Assembly: GCA_002505765.1 (NCBI GenBank) | Contig: DAVZ01000069.1 | Location: 40,918 to 104,917 of the forward strand | Length of the DNA: 64,000 nt | Reading direction: 5' to 3' | DNA from: Methanobacterium sp. UBA176 | Lineage (GTDB): Archaea > Methanobacteriota > Methanobacteria > Methanobacteriales > Methanobacteriaceae | Shown here: piece by piece, positions 1 to 9,778 of the stretch | Layout: the number at the start of each line of letters is the position of its first letter | Numbering within the stretch: position 1 is the stretch's first letter | Position numbers and translations under genes: made by a program | Notes under the pieces: model-generated | Databases searched by the model: none | The model's input: the letters and a program-made list of their open reading frames with translations, nothing else | Told to the model about the DNA's origin: nothing

Positions 1-1
1 C

Positions 2-514
2 GGATTAGCCGGAAGTGGAACCACTACGGCATCTAAAATCCTTTCAGAAAGAACAGGTATTCCACACATCTCCGCAGGCGATATATTTCGCCAGATGGCT
101 GCAGAAAAAAATATGGATATTCTGGAGTTCAGTAAATTCGCTGAAGAAAATGAAGATATCGACATAGAAATTGATAAAAGACAGACTGAAATAGCAAAAG
201 AAAAAGAAAATTTAATTGTAGATGGAAGATTATCTGCTCATTTTGTAGATGCCCACCTTAAAATATGGTTTATAGCTCCTTTAGAAATCCGTACACAGCG
301 AATAACTCAAAGAGAGAGTAAACCACACAATAAAGTTAAAGAAGAAATAATTAAAAGAAGTAAAAGCGAAGCAAAAAGATATCGTGAAATTCATAATATC
401 GATATTGAAAATCTGGAAATTTACGATCTTATCATAAATACCGGTAGTTTTAATCCAGAAAGCATCGCTGATATCATTTTAAAAGTAATAGAGGTGATTT
501 CATGCCAGCAATAG
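2..514 (+). CDS. cmk: Cytidylate kinase, archaeal type (5' end outside the window)
   Basis: The frame is open from base 2, so the true start lies upstream of the window. The visible protein begins with the P-loop GLAGSGTTT, followed by HISAGDIFRQM and the lid-like DGRLSAHF segment, as in archaeal CMP/dCMP kinases, which make CDP/dCDP from CMP and ATP. Roughly 170 residues are visible, close to the full length of about 175, so only a few residues are missing. The stop overlaps the start of the L14e gene by 13 bases, which suggests translational coupling. In archaea this gene commonly sits beside L14e and Cbf5, as here. Confidence 0.9.
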   Translation, partial: GLAGSGTTTASKILSERTGIPHISAGDIFRQMAAEKNMDILEFSKFAEENEDIDIEIDKRQTEIAKEKENLIVDGRLSAHFVDAHLKIWFIAPLEIRTQRITQRESKPHNKVKEEIIKRSKSEAKRYREIHNIDIENLEIYDLIINTGSFNPESIADIILKVIEVISCQQ

Positions 515-726
515 AAGTAGGAAGAGTATGTGTAAAAATTGCAGGAAGAGAAGCAGGCGAAAAATGTGTTATAGTTGAAATTATTGATGATAAATTTGTT
601 GAAGTTGTAGGAACCAACATAAAAAACAGAAGGTGTAATATAAAGCATTTAGAACCCGTTGATCAGACAATTGAAATAAAATCAGGCAATGTGGAAGATA
701 TTAAAAAAGAACTTCAATCAGCTTAA
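502..726 (+). CDS. rpl14e: 50S ribosomal protein L14e
   Basis: This 74-residue protein has the KOW-like SH3 fold sequence IEVGRVCVKIAGREAGEKCVIV, followed by a NIKHLEP segment, as in archaeal L14e of the large ribosomal subunit. Archaeal L14e is short, so the length is normal. The ATG lies inside the end of the cytidylate kinase gene and is followed 17 bases after its stop by cbf5. The three genes therefore look like one transcript. Assignment rests on sequence pattern and gene order. Confidence 0.9.
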   Translation: MPAIEVGRVCVKIAGREAGEKCVIVEIIDDKFVEVVGTNIKNRRCNIKHLEPVDQTIEIKSGNVEDIKKELQSA

Positions 727-743
727 CAGTTTAGGGTTTTCTA

Positions 744-1706
744 ATGGCTGATTTACTCATAAAATCTGAAGGTGAGACAGATCCAAAATATGGAAACTTT
801 CCAGAGGAAAGGTCAATAGAGGATCATATAAAAAGAGGGATAATCAACCTTGATAAACCTTCAGGCCCAACATCCCATGAAGTCGATTCCTGGGTAAAAA
901 AAATACTTGGGGTAGAGAAAACAGGGCATGGAGGAACCCTGGACCCTAAAGTCACAGGAATTTTACCTGTAGGTATAGATTATGCAACAAGGGTTATTCA
1001 AATGCTTTTAGGTGCAGATAAAGAATATGTATGTCTTATGAGACTGCACAAAGAGGTTTCAGAGAAAAGAATCGTTGACATATTGAATGAATTCCAGGGG
1101 AAAATATTCCAGACACCCCCTCTTAAATCGGCGGTTAAAAGAGAACTGAGAGTTCGAAACATTTATTACGTTAACATGCTTGAAATAGAAGGGCAGGACG
1201 TTTTATTTAAAATAGGATGCGAAGGCGGAACTTACATACGAAAGTACTGTCATGATGTAGGTGAAGCATTGGGAACAGGGGCCCATATGGCAGAACTTAG
1301 AAGAACAAAGGCCGGACCATTCATTGAAGATGAAACACTGACCACTCTTCAGGATTTAACAGATGCTTATTACATATGGAAGGAGGAAGGAGATGAATCC
1401 TTCCTTAGAAAGGCTATACTTCCTATGGAACGAGCAGTTGAATATTTACCTAAAATTTTCATAAGAGATTCGGCTGTTGATGCAATCTGCCACGGTGCAG
1501 ACCTTGCATCAGGCGGAATTATAAAAATTGAAGAAGGAATTAAAAAGGGCAGTACTGTAACTGTTATGACCCTTAAAGGCGAGCTGGTTGCAGCAGGCGA
1601 AAGCCTGAAAACATCTGCAGAAATATTTAAAGCAAAAAAAGGCATAATGATAGACATAAAAAAAGTCTTTATGGAACCAGATACATATCCAAAGATGTGG
1701 AAGTAA
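744..1706 (+). CDS. cbf5: tRNA/rRNA pseudouridine synthase Cbf5
   Basis: This 320-residue protein is the catalytic subunit of archaeal H/ACA ribonucleoproteins, which convert guided uridines in rRNA (and tRNA U55) to pseudouridine. The catalytic-loop motif GHGGTLDPKVTG with its aspartate is near residue 62, after the PSGPTSHEV motif. A C-terminal PUA domain runs from about residue 235 to 315. Full length for an archaeal Cbf5. No H/ACA guide RNA was recognised nearby. Confidence 0.95.
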   Translation: MADLLIKSEGETDPKYGNFPEERSIEDHIKRGIINLDKPSGPTSHEVDSWVKKILGVEKTGHGGTLDPKVTGILPVGIDYATRVIQMLLGADKEYVCLMRLHKEVSEKRIVDILNEFQGKIFQTPPLKSAVKRELRVRNIYYVNMLEIEGQDVLFKIGCEGGTYIRKYCHDVGEALGTGAHMAELRRTKAGPFIEDETLTTLQDLTDAYYIWKEEGDESFLRKAILPMERAVEYLPKIFIRDSAVDAICHGADLASGGIIKIEEGIKKGSTVTVMTLKGELVAAGESLKTSAEIFKAKKGIMIDIKKVFMEPDTYPKMWK

Positions 1707-1873
1707 AAAATACTCTTTAAATCGACTTCTAGCATTTTGAGCTCATATTTCAACATTCAGTATCCATATTCAAAATATGGCCGGTTACCATAAGCTTTTA
1801 AGTGTTTAATGACATAAATTTCATGTCCATTATTGGATCCAATTTCCCTCAATATAAAACAAAAATATCATAT

Positions 1874-1958
<85 letters not shown>

Positions 1959-1960
1959 TT

Positions 1961-2263
1961 CAAAATTCGATGAATTTTTGACGCTTACAAAACTGAAGTT
2001 TTGTTGCCTCAAAAACAGAGTTTTCGAGAGCGCTAAAACTTTTAAAGTTTACCCAAGCGGTATCTCTCTATTCACCCGTCCAAACAAACTGAATACAGAA
2101 ATACCTGCACATGCACAAATAAAAATTAATCGCACAAAATTAATGAAATAAAAACATAAACAAGGCATTTCGCTCTTACCGGAGGTTGAAGAAAATGCAT
2201 GGCATTTTCAAAATCCCCAAAATGAATTTTTAGAAAAATGCTTTGTAATTTCCAACATTTTGG
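1961..2263 (+). repeat. Row of short A+T-rich hairpins upstream of rps13
   Basis: Successive inverted repeats fill the space after tRNA-Ser: CAAAATTC/GAATTTTTG at 1961-1980, ACAAAACT/AGTTTTGT at 1987-2004, CTCAAAAAC/GTTTTCGAG at 2008-2028 (one mismatch), AAACTTT/AAAGTTT at about 2036-2050, and a perfect GAAAATGC/GCATTTTC with loop ATG at 2191-2209. A CCAA/TTGG hairpin at 2252-2263 runs into the rps13 ribosome binding site GGAGG. Stretch 2051-2190 shows no clear pairing. Similar rows precede rps11, rps2, rnj and the TRAM gene. Confidence 0.65.
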
Positions 2264-2273
2264 AGGTTTAAAA

Positions 2274-2726
2274 ATGGAAGAAGACTTTAAACATATGATC
2301 CGTATCGCCAGAAAGGATATACATGGTAACAAAACCATTGAGAATGCTCTTGCTGACATAAAAGGTGTGGGAAAAGCATTAGCAAGGTCAATAGGCATAG
2401 TTATGGATCTTGATTTAAATCAGAAGATTGGATATCTCTCTGATGATGAAGTAGCTAAAATTGAAGAAGTAATAAAGGATCCTAAAAGAAGCAATGTTCC
2501 TGAATGGATGTTAAACAGACGTAATGATTACGAAACAGGTGAAACAGTTCACTTAATAGAATCTGACCTCATGATGACATTGAGAGATGATTTAAACAGA
2601 ATGAAAAAGACCAGAAGCTATAAAGGAAGGAGACACGAAGTTGGTCTTCCAGTTAGGGGTCAGAGAACAAAATCTACCTTCAGAAAAGGTTCATCTGTTG
2701 GTGTTAGAAGGAGAAGAGGAAGATAA
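2274..2726 (+). CDS. rps13: 30S ribosomal protein S13
   Basis: This 150-residue small-subunit protein has the helix-hairpin-helix segment [18 protein letters not shown] and the basic tail [21 protein letters not shown]. An in-frame upstream ATG at 2238 exists, but the start at 2274 is preferred because GGAGG lies 7 bases before it and the protein then begins [18 protein letters not shown], as in archaeal S13. It heads the conserved S13-S4-S11-RpoD cluster. Confidence 0.95.
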   Translation: MEEDFKHMIRIARKDIHGNKTIENALADIKGVGKALARSIGIVMDLDLNQKIGYLSDDEVAKIEEVIKDPKRSNVPEWMLNRRNDYETGETVHLIESDLMMTLRDDLNRMKKTRSYKGRRHEVGLPVRGQRTKSTFRKGSSVGVRRRRGR

Positions 2727-2744
2727 TCTTTAGGAGTTATTTAT

Positions 2745-3275
2745 ATGGGACATCCAAGAAAATCCAGAAAAAAATATGATACACCATCTCATCCATGGAA
2801 CGCTGATAGGATAAAAGAGGAAAACAGACTAGCCAATAAATACGGTCTTAAAAGTAAAAAAGAGATTTGGAAGGCTGAAACCATGGTTAAAAGGTACAGA
2901 AGAGACGCAAGACACCTTCTAGGAATGGTTACGGACCAGACAATTAAAGAAAGACAGGATCTCATAAATCACCTCGTAAAGATGGGTATTTTGGGAGAAA
3001 ACGCAAAACTTGAAGATGTACTTGATTTAACTGTTGAAGACGTTTTAAGAAGAAGATTACAAACCATGGTACATAAAAAAGGACTTGCAAACACAGCAAA
3101 AGAAGCACGAATGTTTGTTGTGCATGGACACATAGCTTTAAATGAGAAGAAAATTGATTCACCAAGTTATATTGTTAAAAGAGGCGAAGAGGATTTAATA
3201 GGGTTTTATCATTCTTCTACAGTAGAAAAGCAGTACAATGAAAAAACAGAAAAGAAAGGTACTGAAAAAACATAG
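2745..3275 (+). CDS. rps4: 30S ribosomal protein S4
   Basis: This 176-residue primary 16S-rRNA-binding protein of archaeal type contains an S4 RNA-binding domain ([19 protein letters not shown] followed by [13 protein letters not shown], about residues 104-135). The tail after residue 160 is charged and Lys-rich. It starts 18 bases after rps13 with the SD-like TTTAGGAG. A hairpin row separates it from rps11. Confidence 0.95.
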   Translation: MGHPRKSRKKYDTPSHPWNADRIKEENRLANKYGLKSKKEIWKAETMVKRYRRDARHLLGMVTDQTIKERQDLINHLVKMGILGENAKLEDVLDLTVEDVLRRRLQTMVHKKGLANTAKEARMFVVHGHIALNEKKIDSPSYIVKRGEEDLIGFYHSSTVEKQYNEKTEKKGTEKT

Positions 3276-3374
3276 GTTTGAAGAGAAAAACCTGTCAAAA
3301 CTCAAGTTTTGACGCATGCAAAAACCTTCGGTTTTGCAAGCTTCGGTTTTCGAACTACAAATTCAAAGAATTTG
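3275..3374 (+). repeat. Row of short hairpins upstream of rps11
   Basis: Four inverted repeats fill the S4-S11 gap: GGTTT/AAACC (3275-3292), perfect TCAAAACT/AGTTTTGA (3295-3312), GCAAAAACC/GGTTTTGC with a TTC loop (about 3318-3337, one bulged A) and perfect CAAATTC/GAATTTG with an AAA loop (3358-3374). The last arm overlaps the rps11 ribosome binding site GAGGTG. The linkers carry GC-rich words such as GACGCATGC. This resembles the arrays upstream of rps13 and rps2. Confidence 0.65.
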
Positions 3375-3384
3375 AGGTGATATT

Positions 3385-3777
3385 ATGGCAGAAAAAGAAA
3401 GATGGGGCGTAGCTAACATTTATTCATCATTTAACAACACAATAATTACCATAACTGACATAACAGGGGCAGAAACAATTACCCAGTGGTCAGGTGGAAA
3501 AGTTGTTAGGGCAGACAGACAGGAATCATCTCCATTTGCAGCTATGGAAGCAGCTACAAGGGCAGCAGATGATGTTAAAGAGAAAGGAATCATAGGATTG
3601 CATATAAAAGTAAGAGCCCCTGGTGGAAACGGACCAAGAACTCCAGGCCCTGGTGCACAGGCTACAATAAGAGCACTGGCAAGAGCGGGTATTAGAATTG
3701 GAAAAATAGAAGATGTCACTCCAATTCCCCACGACGGTACTGGAAGGCCCGGAGGTAAAAGGGGAAGAAGGGTCTAA
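3385..3777 (+). CDS. rps11: 30S ribosomal protein S11
   Basis: This 130-residue platform protein of the small subunit begins [19 protein letters not shown] and ends in the basic [19 protein letters not shown] typical of S11. The sequences [13 protein letters not shown] and [21 protein letters not shown] are characteristic. A clear GAGGTG lies 8 bases upstream of the ATG, at the foot of a hairpin. The rpoD start follows the stop directly. Confidence 0.97.
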   Translation: MAEKERWGVANIYSSFNNTIITITDITGAETITQWSGGKVVRADRQESSPFAAMEAATRAADDVKEKGIIGLHIKVRAPGGNGPRTPGPGAQATIRALARAGIRIGKIEDVTPIPHDGTGRPGGKRGRRV

Positions 3778-3778
3778 C

Positions 3779-4579
3779 ATGGAGATAGATATTAAAGAAA
3801 AACATGATAATGAACTAACATTTGTCGTCAAAGACGTAGACGTATCCTTTATAAATGCAATAAGGAGAATATGCACTGTTGAAGTTTCAACAATGGCCAT
3901 AGATATGGTTTCAATATTCAAAAACGACTCAACATTATTTGATGAAGTTTTAGCTCACAGATTAGGATTGGTACCATTGGAAACAGATCTGGAAGCATTT
4001 GTACTCCCATCTGAATGTGATTGTGAGGATAACTGCCCAAGTTGCAGCGTTTCTTTAATTTTAAAAGGAAAAGGTCCTAAAGTGGTCTATTCTGGTGACC
4101 TTGTTTCAGCTCACGAAGCTGTGAAGCCAGTTTATGATAGTATCCCTCTTTTAAAGCTTAAAGAAGGGGAAGAAATTGAACTGGAAGCAATAGCAAAACT
4201 TGGAATCGGACTGGAACATGCAAAGTGGCAGCCAACAATAACATGTGCATACAAGTACTATCCTGTAATTACAATAGACGATAGCTGTGAAGTATGCATG
4301 AAATGCGTAAATGAATGTCCAAGAAACGTTCTGGAATACGATGAATCCCAGAATAAAATTGTAATCACAGATATTGAAAACTGTTCCGCATGTAAAACAT
4401 GTATGAATAACTGTGAGCAAGAGGCTATTCACGTTGACGCACTGAATGATAAATTCATTTTCAAAATTGAAACAGACGGATCATTATCTCCTGAAGAAGT
4501 TCTAGAAAATGCGTGCGATGTTCTTAAGGATAAATCAGAGGAAATCGTAGTATTTTGTAAAGGAGGTGCTAAAAAATGA
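3779..4579 (+). CDS. rpoD: DNA-directed RNA polymerase subunit D (Rpo3) with two 4Fe-4S motifs
   Basis: This 266-residue assembly-platform subunit of archaeal RNA polymerase pairs with RpoL. The start at 3779, one base after the S11 stop, gives [18 protein letters not shown]. The frame stays open upstream but that extension lies inside rps11. Residues ~155-240 hold an inserted ferredoxin-like domain with two complete cluster sites, each C-x2-C-x2-C-x3-C ([11 protein letters not shown] and [11 protein letters not shown]). A separate Cys group ([10 protein letters not shown]) lies near residue 80. In the family, cluster number varies between lineages and clusters have been linked to assembly stability. 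Confidence 0.95.
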   Translation: MEIDIKEKHDNELTFVVKDVDVSFINAIRRICTVEVSTMAIDMVSIFKNDSTLFDEVLAHRLGLVPLETDLEAFVLPSECDCEDNCPSCSVSLILKGKGPKVVYSGDLVSAHEAVKPVYDSIPLLKLKEGEEIELEAIAKLGIGLEHAKWQPTITCAYKYYPVITIDDSCEVCMKCVNECPRNVLEYDESQNKIVITDIENCSACKTCMNNCEQEAIHVDALNDKFIFKIETDGSLSPEEVLENACDVLKDKSEEIVVFCKGGAKK

Positions 4580-4935
4580 AATTAACAAAAACAAATCCTA
4601 AACTCATTGAACTTATTGATACTTTAAAAGAGAAATCATACCATGAGGAAGTTGCAATATGGAAGGATGTTGCAAAAAGGCTCCAAAGATCAACAAGAAG
4701 AAAAGCAGAAGTTAATATATCAAAAATAAACAGATATTCATCCCCAGATGAAACAGTACTGATTCCAGGAAAAATACTTGGAAGCGGTGAACTGGATCAT
4801 AAGGTTAAAGTTGTAGCACTTGGTTTTTCAAAGAGAGCTGAAGAAAAAATCGCTGCTGCGGGCGGAGAATGTTTAAATATCTCACAAATACTCGATGAAA
4901 ATCCAAAGGGAAACAAAATACGGATTATTGAGTAA
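4576..4935 (+). CDS. rpl18e: 50S ribosomal protein L18e
   Basis: This 119-residue archaeal/eukaryotic-type large-subunit protein contains [32 protein letters not shown] and a GGECLNISQ segment. Its ATG overlaps the rpoD stop (ATGA), so translation is probably coupled, and GGAGG lies just upstream. It is part of the conserved S13-to-RpoK cluster. Length is normal. Confidence 0.95.
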   Translation: MKLTKTNPKLIELIDTLKEKSYHEEVAIWKDVAKRLQRSTRRKAEVNISKINRYSSPDETVLIPGKILGSGELDHKVKVVALGFSKRAEEKIAAAGGECLNISQILDENPKGNKIRIIE

Positions 4936-4955
4936 TTATAAAGAAGGTGTTTTTA

Positions 4956-5396
4956 ATGATTATAGATGGAGAAGGACTCGTACTGGGAAGACTTGCAAGC
5001 ACTGTAAGTAAAAAACTCCTTGAAGGCGAGAAGATAGTGGTATTAAATGCCGAAAAGATTGTAATCTCCGGTACAAAGGATTGGGCATACGCAAAATATA
5101 AACAGAGAGTTGATAGGGCAAGTATATCAAACCCGAGAAGAATGGGGCCTAAATATCCAAGAAGACCTGACGATATCTTTAGAAGAACTGTGAGGGGGAT
5201 GTTACCCTACAGAAAAACCAGCGGAAGAGAAGCATATAAAAAGCTTAAAGTTTGTGTTGGAGTTCCTCAGGAATTTGACGGCTTTGAAATGTTTAAGGTA
5301 CAGGAAGCAGAACCTAAAAATATTAAAAAAAGCATAGAGCTTGGGGAAGTATCAAAATTACTGGGAGCAAAGTTTGAAGTACAGGTGAAAGGATGA
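4956..5396 (+). CDS. rpl13: 50S ribosomal protein L13
   Basis: This 146-residue protein begins [19 protein letters not shown], the usual archaeal L13 start. An in-frame GTG lies 9 bases upstream at 4947 but would sit inside the SD-like GAAGGTG, so the ATG at 4956 is chosen. The motifs [19 protein letters not shown] and [19 protein letters not shown] are typical. The rps9 gene overlaps its stop by 4 bases. Confidence 0.95.
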   Translation: MIIDGEGLVLGRLASTVSKKLLEGEKIVVLNAEKIVISGTKDWAYAKYKQRVDRASISNPRRMGPKYPRRPDDIFRRTVRGMLPYRKTSGREAYKKLKVCVGVPQEFDGFEMFKVQEAEPKNIKKSIELGEVSKLLGAKFEVQVKG

Positions 5397-5794
5397 AAAA
5401 AGTAATTCATACAAGCGGAAAGAGGAAAACTGCAATTGCAAGGGGAAGATTCAGAGAAGGGAAAGGAAGAGTAAGGATAAACAAACGCCCGGTAGAACTC
5501 TACGACCCTGAACTTGCAAGACTGAAAATCACAGAACCATTATCACTTGCTGGAGATGTTGTTAAAACTGTAGACATAGATGTAAAGGTTGTTGGTGGAG
5601 GAGTAATGGGACAGGCTGAAGCGGCACGTATGGTAATAGCCAAAGGTCTGATACAGTGGACAAGCGACATGGATTTAAAGGAAAAATTCATTCAGTACGA
5701 CAGAACCATGCTTGTAGGAGATCCAAGGAGATCAGAACCTAAAAAGTATGGTGGTAGAGGAGCCAGAGCGAGAAGGCAGAAAAGTTACAGATAA
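5393..5794 (+). CDS. rps9: 30S ribosomal protein S9
   Basis: This 133-residue protein carries [32 protein letters not shown] at its start and the conserved basic C-terminal tail [14 protein letters not shown], whose last residues contact P-site tRNA in the ribosome. The start overlaps the L13 stop as ATGA, indicating coupling. rpoN follows after a 93-base spacer. Confidence 0.97.
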   Translation: MKKVIHTSGKRKTAIARGRFREGKGRVRINKRPVELYDPELARLKITEPLSLAGDVVKTVDIDVKVVGGGVMGQAEAARMVIAKGLIQWTSDMDLKEKFIQYDRTMLVGDPRRSEPKKYGGRGARARRQKSYR

Positions 5795-5887
5795 ACAATT
5801 AGAATTTATTTCCTTTTTAAAGAAAATTGTTTAAAAAATAGTTAAATTCCCATGGAAATAGCTAAAAAATTAGAAAGATGATAGAAC

Positions 5888-6055
5888 ATGATTCCTGTAA
5901 GATGCATAAGCTGTGGTAAAGTTGTATCTGCCTATTTTGATGAATACACCAAAAGGGTAGAAGATGGGGAAAACCCCAAAGAGGTCCTTGACGATCTGGG
6001 ACTGAAGAAATATTGCTGTAGAAGAATGTTAATAGCTCATGTTGAGGCATGGTAG
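5888..6055 (+). CDS. rpoN: DNA-directed RNA polymerase subunit N (Rpo10)
   Basis: A 55-residue zinc-binding subunit, [13 protein letters not shown] near the start and [13 protein letters not shown] near the end, which is the RPB10/RpoN signature (CxxC and CCRR). The stop codon TAG ends at 6055 and the first base of the following tRNA is 6056, so there is no spacer at all. If co-transcribed, tRNA 5' processing would cut at the stop codon. It was found by reading the frame directly. Confidence 0.95.
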   Translation: MIPVRCISCGKVVSAYFDEYTKRVEDGENPKEVLDDLGLKKYCCRRMLIAHVEAW

Positions 6056-6197
<142 letters not shown>

Positions 6198-6258
6198 TTT
6201 TAATAAAAATGTATTTAAAATTTATGATTCTTAATTGAATCATTTAGGAGAAGATGTT

Positions 6259-6429
6259 ATGTCATCTAAACTTACAAGATTTGAAAAAGCAAGAATTATT
6301 GGTGCAAGAGCTCTTCAGTTATCAATGGGGGCAAAACCATTAATAGAGGTGAATGAACCGCTTGATCCAATTGATATTGCAACTTTAGAATTAAAAAAAG
6401 GAATAATTCCTCTTGATATTAAAAAATAA
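6259..6429 (+). CDS. rpoK: DNA-directed RNA polymerase subunit K (Rpo6)
   Basis: This 56-residue archaeal RPB6/omega homologue contains [25 protein letters not shown], the family signature that helps fold the largest polymerase subunit. The start at 6259 is preferred over an in-frame TTG at 6235, because GGAG lies 8 bases before the ATG. It is placed between the interrupted tRNA and enolase, with enolase 28 bases downstream. Confidence 0.95.
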   Translation: MSSKLTRFEKARIIGARALQLSMGAKPLIEVNEPLDPIDIATLELKKGIIPLDIKK

Positions 6430-6457
6430 CCATTTTTTTTGAAAAAGAGGTGTTTTT

Positions 6458-7696
6458 GTGGATAGTGTTATTGAAGACGTCCGTGTTAGAAAAATTTTAG
6501 ATAGCAGGGGAAACCCTACAGTAGAAGTAGATGTATTAACCTGGAATGGGTTTGGAAGAGCTGCAGCACCAAGTGGTGCAAGTACAGGGATACGTGAAGT
6601 TACGGCATTTCCAGAAGGCGGTGTTGATAAAATAATAAGTGAAGTTGAAGATATAATCTCATCGGAGCTTATTGGTATGGATGCCGAAGATTTAAATGAT
6701 ATAGACACAGTTTTAAAGGAAATAGATGGTACTGATAATCTATCTTCTTTAGGAGGTAATACTATAGTTGCTGTTTCAATGGCAACAGCAAAAGCAGCAG
6801 CTGCATCATATAACATGCCTCTGTATAAATTCCTTGGGGGAAATATGAAAAATGAAATTCCATATCCTCTGGGAAACATGGTAAATGGTGGGGCGCATGC
6901 TGGTAAAAACGCACCAGACATTCAGGAGTTTCTTGTCCTTCCGGTGGGTGCACAAAGCATTAAAGAAGCTGTATTTGCAAATTCCGGCGTACACAAGAAA
7001 GTTGGAGAACTCATAAAAGCGAAAGACAGCACATTTACTGGTGGAAAAGGAGATGAAGGAGGATGGGCGCCTAACCTTACCAACGAGGATGCACTCGAAA
7101 TTCAGGCTAAAGCATGTGAAGAAGTTAGTAATGAAACAGGAGTTACAATAAGACCCTGCCTTGATATGGCGGTAAGTGAACTCTGGAATGGCAGTAAATA
7201 TGTATATGCAAGAGAAGGTGTGGAAAGAGATACCGGAGAACAGATTGATTTCGTTGAAGAAATTATTAATACGTATAACATGTTCTACGTCGAAGATCCA
7301 ATACAGGAAAGTGATTTCAATGGCTTTGCAGAGCTAACACGAAAGGCAGGAGATAGATGTCTTATCTGTGGAGATGACCTCTTTGTAACCAACGCCCAAA
7401 TCCTGGAAGAAGGAATTGGAATGGGCGCTGCAAATTCAATTATTATTAAACCAAATCAAATTGGAACTCTAACTGATACTTATGAAACAGTTAAACTTGC
7501 AAAAGCCAATGGATATGTACCGGTTGTATCACACAGGTCTGGAGAGACAACTGATGATACAATAGCTCATTTGGCAGTAGCATTTTCAAGCCCAATCATT
7601 AAAACAGGTGCTCTGGGTGGAGAAAGAATTGCTAAATTAAATGAACTTATCAGGATTGAAGAAGAAATGATAAATCCTAAAATGGGAGACTTATAA
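6458..7696 (+). CDS. eno: Enolase (phosphopyruvate hydratase)
   Basis: This 412-residue glycolytic/gluconeogenic enzyme interconverts 2-phosphoglycerate and phosphoenolpyruvate. Start is GTG with GAGGTG six bases upstream. Family features are [11 protein letters not shown] near residue 15, [14 protein letters not shown], the metal ligands in [11 protein letters not shown] and GDDLFVTN, and the lysine loop [11 protein letters not shown]. Length is usual for archaea. The small ferredoxin gene follows 22 bases later. Confidence 0.97.
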   Translation: MDSVIEDVRVRKILDSRGNPTVEVDVLTWNGFGRAAAPSGASTGIREVTAFPEGGVDKIISEVEDIISSELIGMDAEDLNDIDTVLKEIDGTDNLSSLGGNTIVAVSMATAKAAAASYNMPLYKFLGGNMKNEIPYPLGNMVNGGAHAGKNAPDIQEFLVLPVGAQSIKEAVFANSGVHKKVGELIKAKDSTFTGGKGDEGGWAPNLTNEDALEIQAKACEEVSNETGVTIRPCLDMAVSELWNGSKYVYAREGVERDTGEQIDFVEEIINTYNMFYVEDPIQESDFNGFAELTRKAGDRCLICGDDLFVTNAQILEEGIGMGAANSIIIKPNQIGTLTDTYETVKLAKANGYVPVVSHRSGETTDDTIAHLAVAFSSPIIKTGALGGERIAKLNELIRIEEEMINPKMGDL

Positions 7697-7718
7697 TCTG
7701 AAAATACGGTGATAACAA

Positions 7719-7907
7719 ATGGTTAAAATAACAATCGACTATAAAAAATGTGAAGGTGCAGATTGTGCTGAATGCGTGGATGTTTGCCCAATGGAAATTC
7801 TGATAATCGATGGAGAAAAGGTAATTATTCAGAATAAAGAAGAATGCAGCTTGTGCGAAGTGTGCATGGATGTATGCCCTAGTGATGCAGTAGAAGTAGA
7901 AGAATAA
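7719..7907 (+). CDS. 2[4Fe-4S] ferredoxin
   Basis: This 62-residue protein has two cluster motifs. The first is the variant CEGADCAECVDVCP (an insertion between the first two Cys) and the second is the classic CSLCEVCMDVCP. Such small ferredoxins carry electrons for methanogen oxidoreductases. The partner cannot be told from sequence. It follows enolase with a short spacer, so it is probably co-transcribed with it. A 322-base non-coding stretch follows. Confidence 0.9.
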   Translation: MVKITIDYKKCEGADCAECVDVCPMEILIIDGEKVIIQNKEECSLCEVCMDVCPSDAVEVEE

Positions 7908-8042
7908 CATCTACACTTAAAAAACCTTTAATTTCTGTATTTTATTAAAAATTATTTGAATATGAGGTTAAGGAAAATCAAAGCCAACAAAAACCCGTTT
8001 TTATGGCTTGCAATCTTTAGAAAATCATAGATTTACTGTTCA

Positions 8043-8219
8043 GGAAATTTATTTCCTTCAACGTCAAAATCTTCGATTTTGACAGCTGCAAAAAAAATTT
8101 TTTTTGCGCCCCAAAAATTTATAATTATTTGAGGGATATTCCGAACAACATTAATAAAAAAATTATTGAGGTTGAAGAAACCGCAGGTTTCTGAATCACA
8201 AATTTTTTAAAAAAATTTG
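8043..8219 (+). repeat. Row of short hairpins upstream of rps2
   Basis: Within the 322-base gap 7908-8229 lie five clean inverted repeats: GGAAAT/ATTTCC (8043-8056), perfect GTCAAAATC/GATTTTGAC with a TTC loop (8063-8083), a perfect palindrome with 8 A then 8 T flanked by GC (8088-8107), GAAACC/GGTTTC with loop GCA (8177-8191), and CAAATTTTTT facing AAAAAATTTG (8199-8219). The last ends in the rps2 ribosome binding site GAGGTG. Bases 7908-8042 show nothing recognisable. Confidence 0.65.
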
Positions 8220-8229
8220 AGGTGATAAT

Positions 8230-8826
8230 TTGTCAGAACTATTAATACCACTTGACAGGTACTTAGCAGCAGGTTTACACATAGGAACACAACAGAAAAC
8301 CAAGGATATGGAAAGATATATTTACAGAGTAAGGGCAGATGGCCTTTATGTTCTTGATGTAAGGAAAACAAACGATAGGATTGAAGTAGCAGCCAAATTC
8401 TTAGCGAGATTTGATCCAGATGACATACTTGTAGTTTCAACAAGACAGTATGGTCAGGCTCCTGTTAAGAAGTTTGGGCAGGTTACTGGTGCAAAAACAA
8501 TCCCTGGAAGATTTATACCCGGTACATTAACCAATCCAAATTACTCTAAATTTATAGAACCAAAGGTTCTTGTAGTTACCGATCCTCGTTCAGACTCACA
8601 GGCTATAATTGAGGCAAAACAAATTGGAATACCTGTTGTGGCTCTCTGCGATACAGAAAACTTACTCGGTAACGTTGATATAGTATTACCTGTAAATAAC
8701 AAGGGTAGAAAAGCTATTGCGCTTGTTTACTGGTTACTTGCAAGAGAAATACTGAAGGCAAGGGGAGTTTTAGGAGAAGACCAAGATCTTGAAATGCAGC
8801 CCTCTGATTTCGAGTTAAAAATTTAA
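8230..8826 (+). CDS. rps2: 30S ribosomal protein S2
   Basis: This 198-residue archaeal-type S2 begins at TTG ([21 protein letters not shown]) with GAGGTG five bases upstream. The segments [10 protein letters not shown] and [30 protein letters not shown] are typical. The archaeal form is shorter than bacterial S2, so the length is right. The Memo-family gene follows 53 bases later, as in other euryarchaea. Confidence 0.95.
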   Translation: MSELLIPLDRYLAAGLHIGTQQKTKDMERYIYRVRADGLYVLDVRKTNDRIEVAAKFLARFDPDDILVVSTRQYGQAPVKKFGQVTGAKTIPGRFIPGTLTNPNYSKFIEPKVLVVTDPRSDSQAIIEAKQIGIPVVALCDTENLLGNVDIVLPVNNKGRKAIALVYWLLAREILKARGVLGEDQDLEMQPSDFELKI

Positions 8827-8879
8827 AAACCATAATTTTTGTAGGATATAAATTAAAAAAAATAAGAGGCAGTGATTTT

Positions 8880-9722
8880 ATGATAAGAAAACCTGCTGTT
8901 GCGGGCATTTTTTACGAAAGGAATCCTGATTCTTTAAAAAAACAAATAGAATGGTGTTTTGAACATAAATTGGGTCCTGGAAAAATTCCGGAAGAAACGT
9001 TGAACAAAAGACAAATTAAAGGGGTAATGGTTCCACATGCTGGTTATCAGTACTCCGGACCTGTTGCAGCTCACTCATACTACAGAATCTTTGAAGATGG
9101 ATTTCCAGAGACTTTTGTGATAATCAGTCCTAACCATTCAGGGCTTGGATCAGGAATTTCCACCATGCTTGAAGGAGAATGGGAAACCCCACTTGGAAAC
9201 GTTAGGATAGATGAGGAATTCACAGCAGAACTTGTGGATAATGCAGGAATCATAGACATGGATGCAACATCTCACATACAGGAACACAGTTTGGAAGTTC
9301 AGCTTCCATTTCTGCAGTACTTCAGCGATGATTTTGAAATTGTACCAGTGAGTATGTGGATGCAGGACCTTGAATCCTCATTTGAAGTAGGGAAATCCAT
9401 TAAAAAGACTGCTGCATCACTTCAAAAGGACATCGTTGTTATTGCAAGTTCAGATATGACCCATTATAAACCACAGAACGTAGCAGTACACGATGACAAT
9501 CAGGTACTTGATGCAATAAATTCATTGGATGAAAAACTGATGGTTAAGAGAGTTCTTGACATGAACATTACGATGTGTGGTTATGGGCCGGTAGCAACCA
9601 CAATTGTTGCTTCAAAGGAAATGGGTGCTCAAAATACTGAAATCTTAAAATATGCAACTAGCGCTGATATCACTGGGGATGAAAGCGCGGTGGTTGGATA
9701 CGCATCAGCAGTATTCTGGTAA
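8880..9722 (+). CDS. Memo family protein
   Basis: This 280-residue member of the Memo/AmmeMemoRadiSam B family resembles class III extradiol dioxygenases. Conserved elements are IRKPAVAGIFYERN, VPHAGYQYSGPVAAHSY, ISPNHSG, HSLEVQLPFLQYF and SSDMTHY, which carry the histidines that could bind a metal. The biochemical role of archaeal Memo is not settled. It sits between rps2 and mevalonate kinase, which is a frequent archaeal arrangement. Confidence 0.9.
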   Translation: MIRKPAVAGIFYERNPDSLKKQIEWCFEHKLGPGKIPEETLNKRQIKGVMVPHAGYQYSGPVAAHSYYRIFEDGFPETFVIISPNHSGLGSGISTMLEGEWETPLGNVRIDEEFTAELVDNAGIIDMDATSHIQEHSLEVQLPFLQYFSDDFEIVPVSMWMQDLESSFEVGKSIKKTAASLQKDIVVIASSDMTHYKPQNVAVHDDNQVLDAINSLDEKLMVKRVLDMNITMCGYGPVATTIVASKEMGAQNTEILKYATSADITGDESAVVGYASAVFW

Positions 9723-9778
9723 ATCTGTTAATAAAGACTCATTCAGTGAATTTCAGGAATTAAACCTTGGTGAATTAA

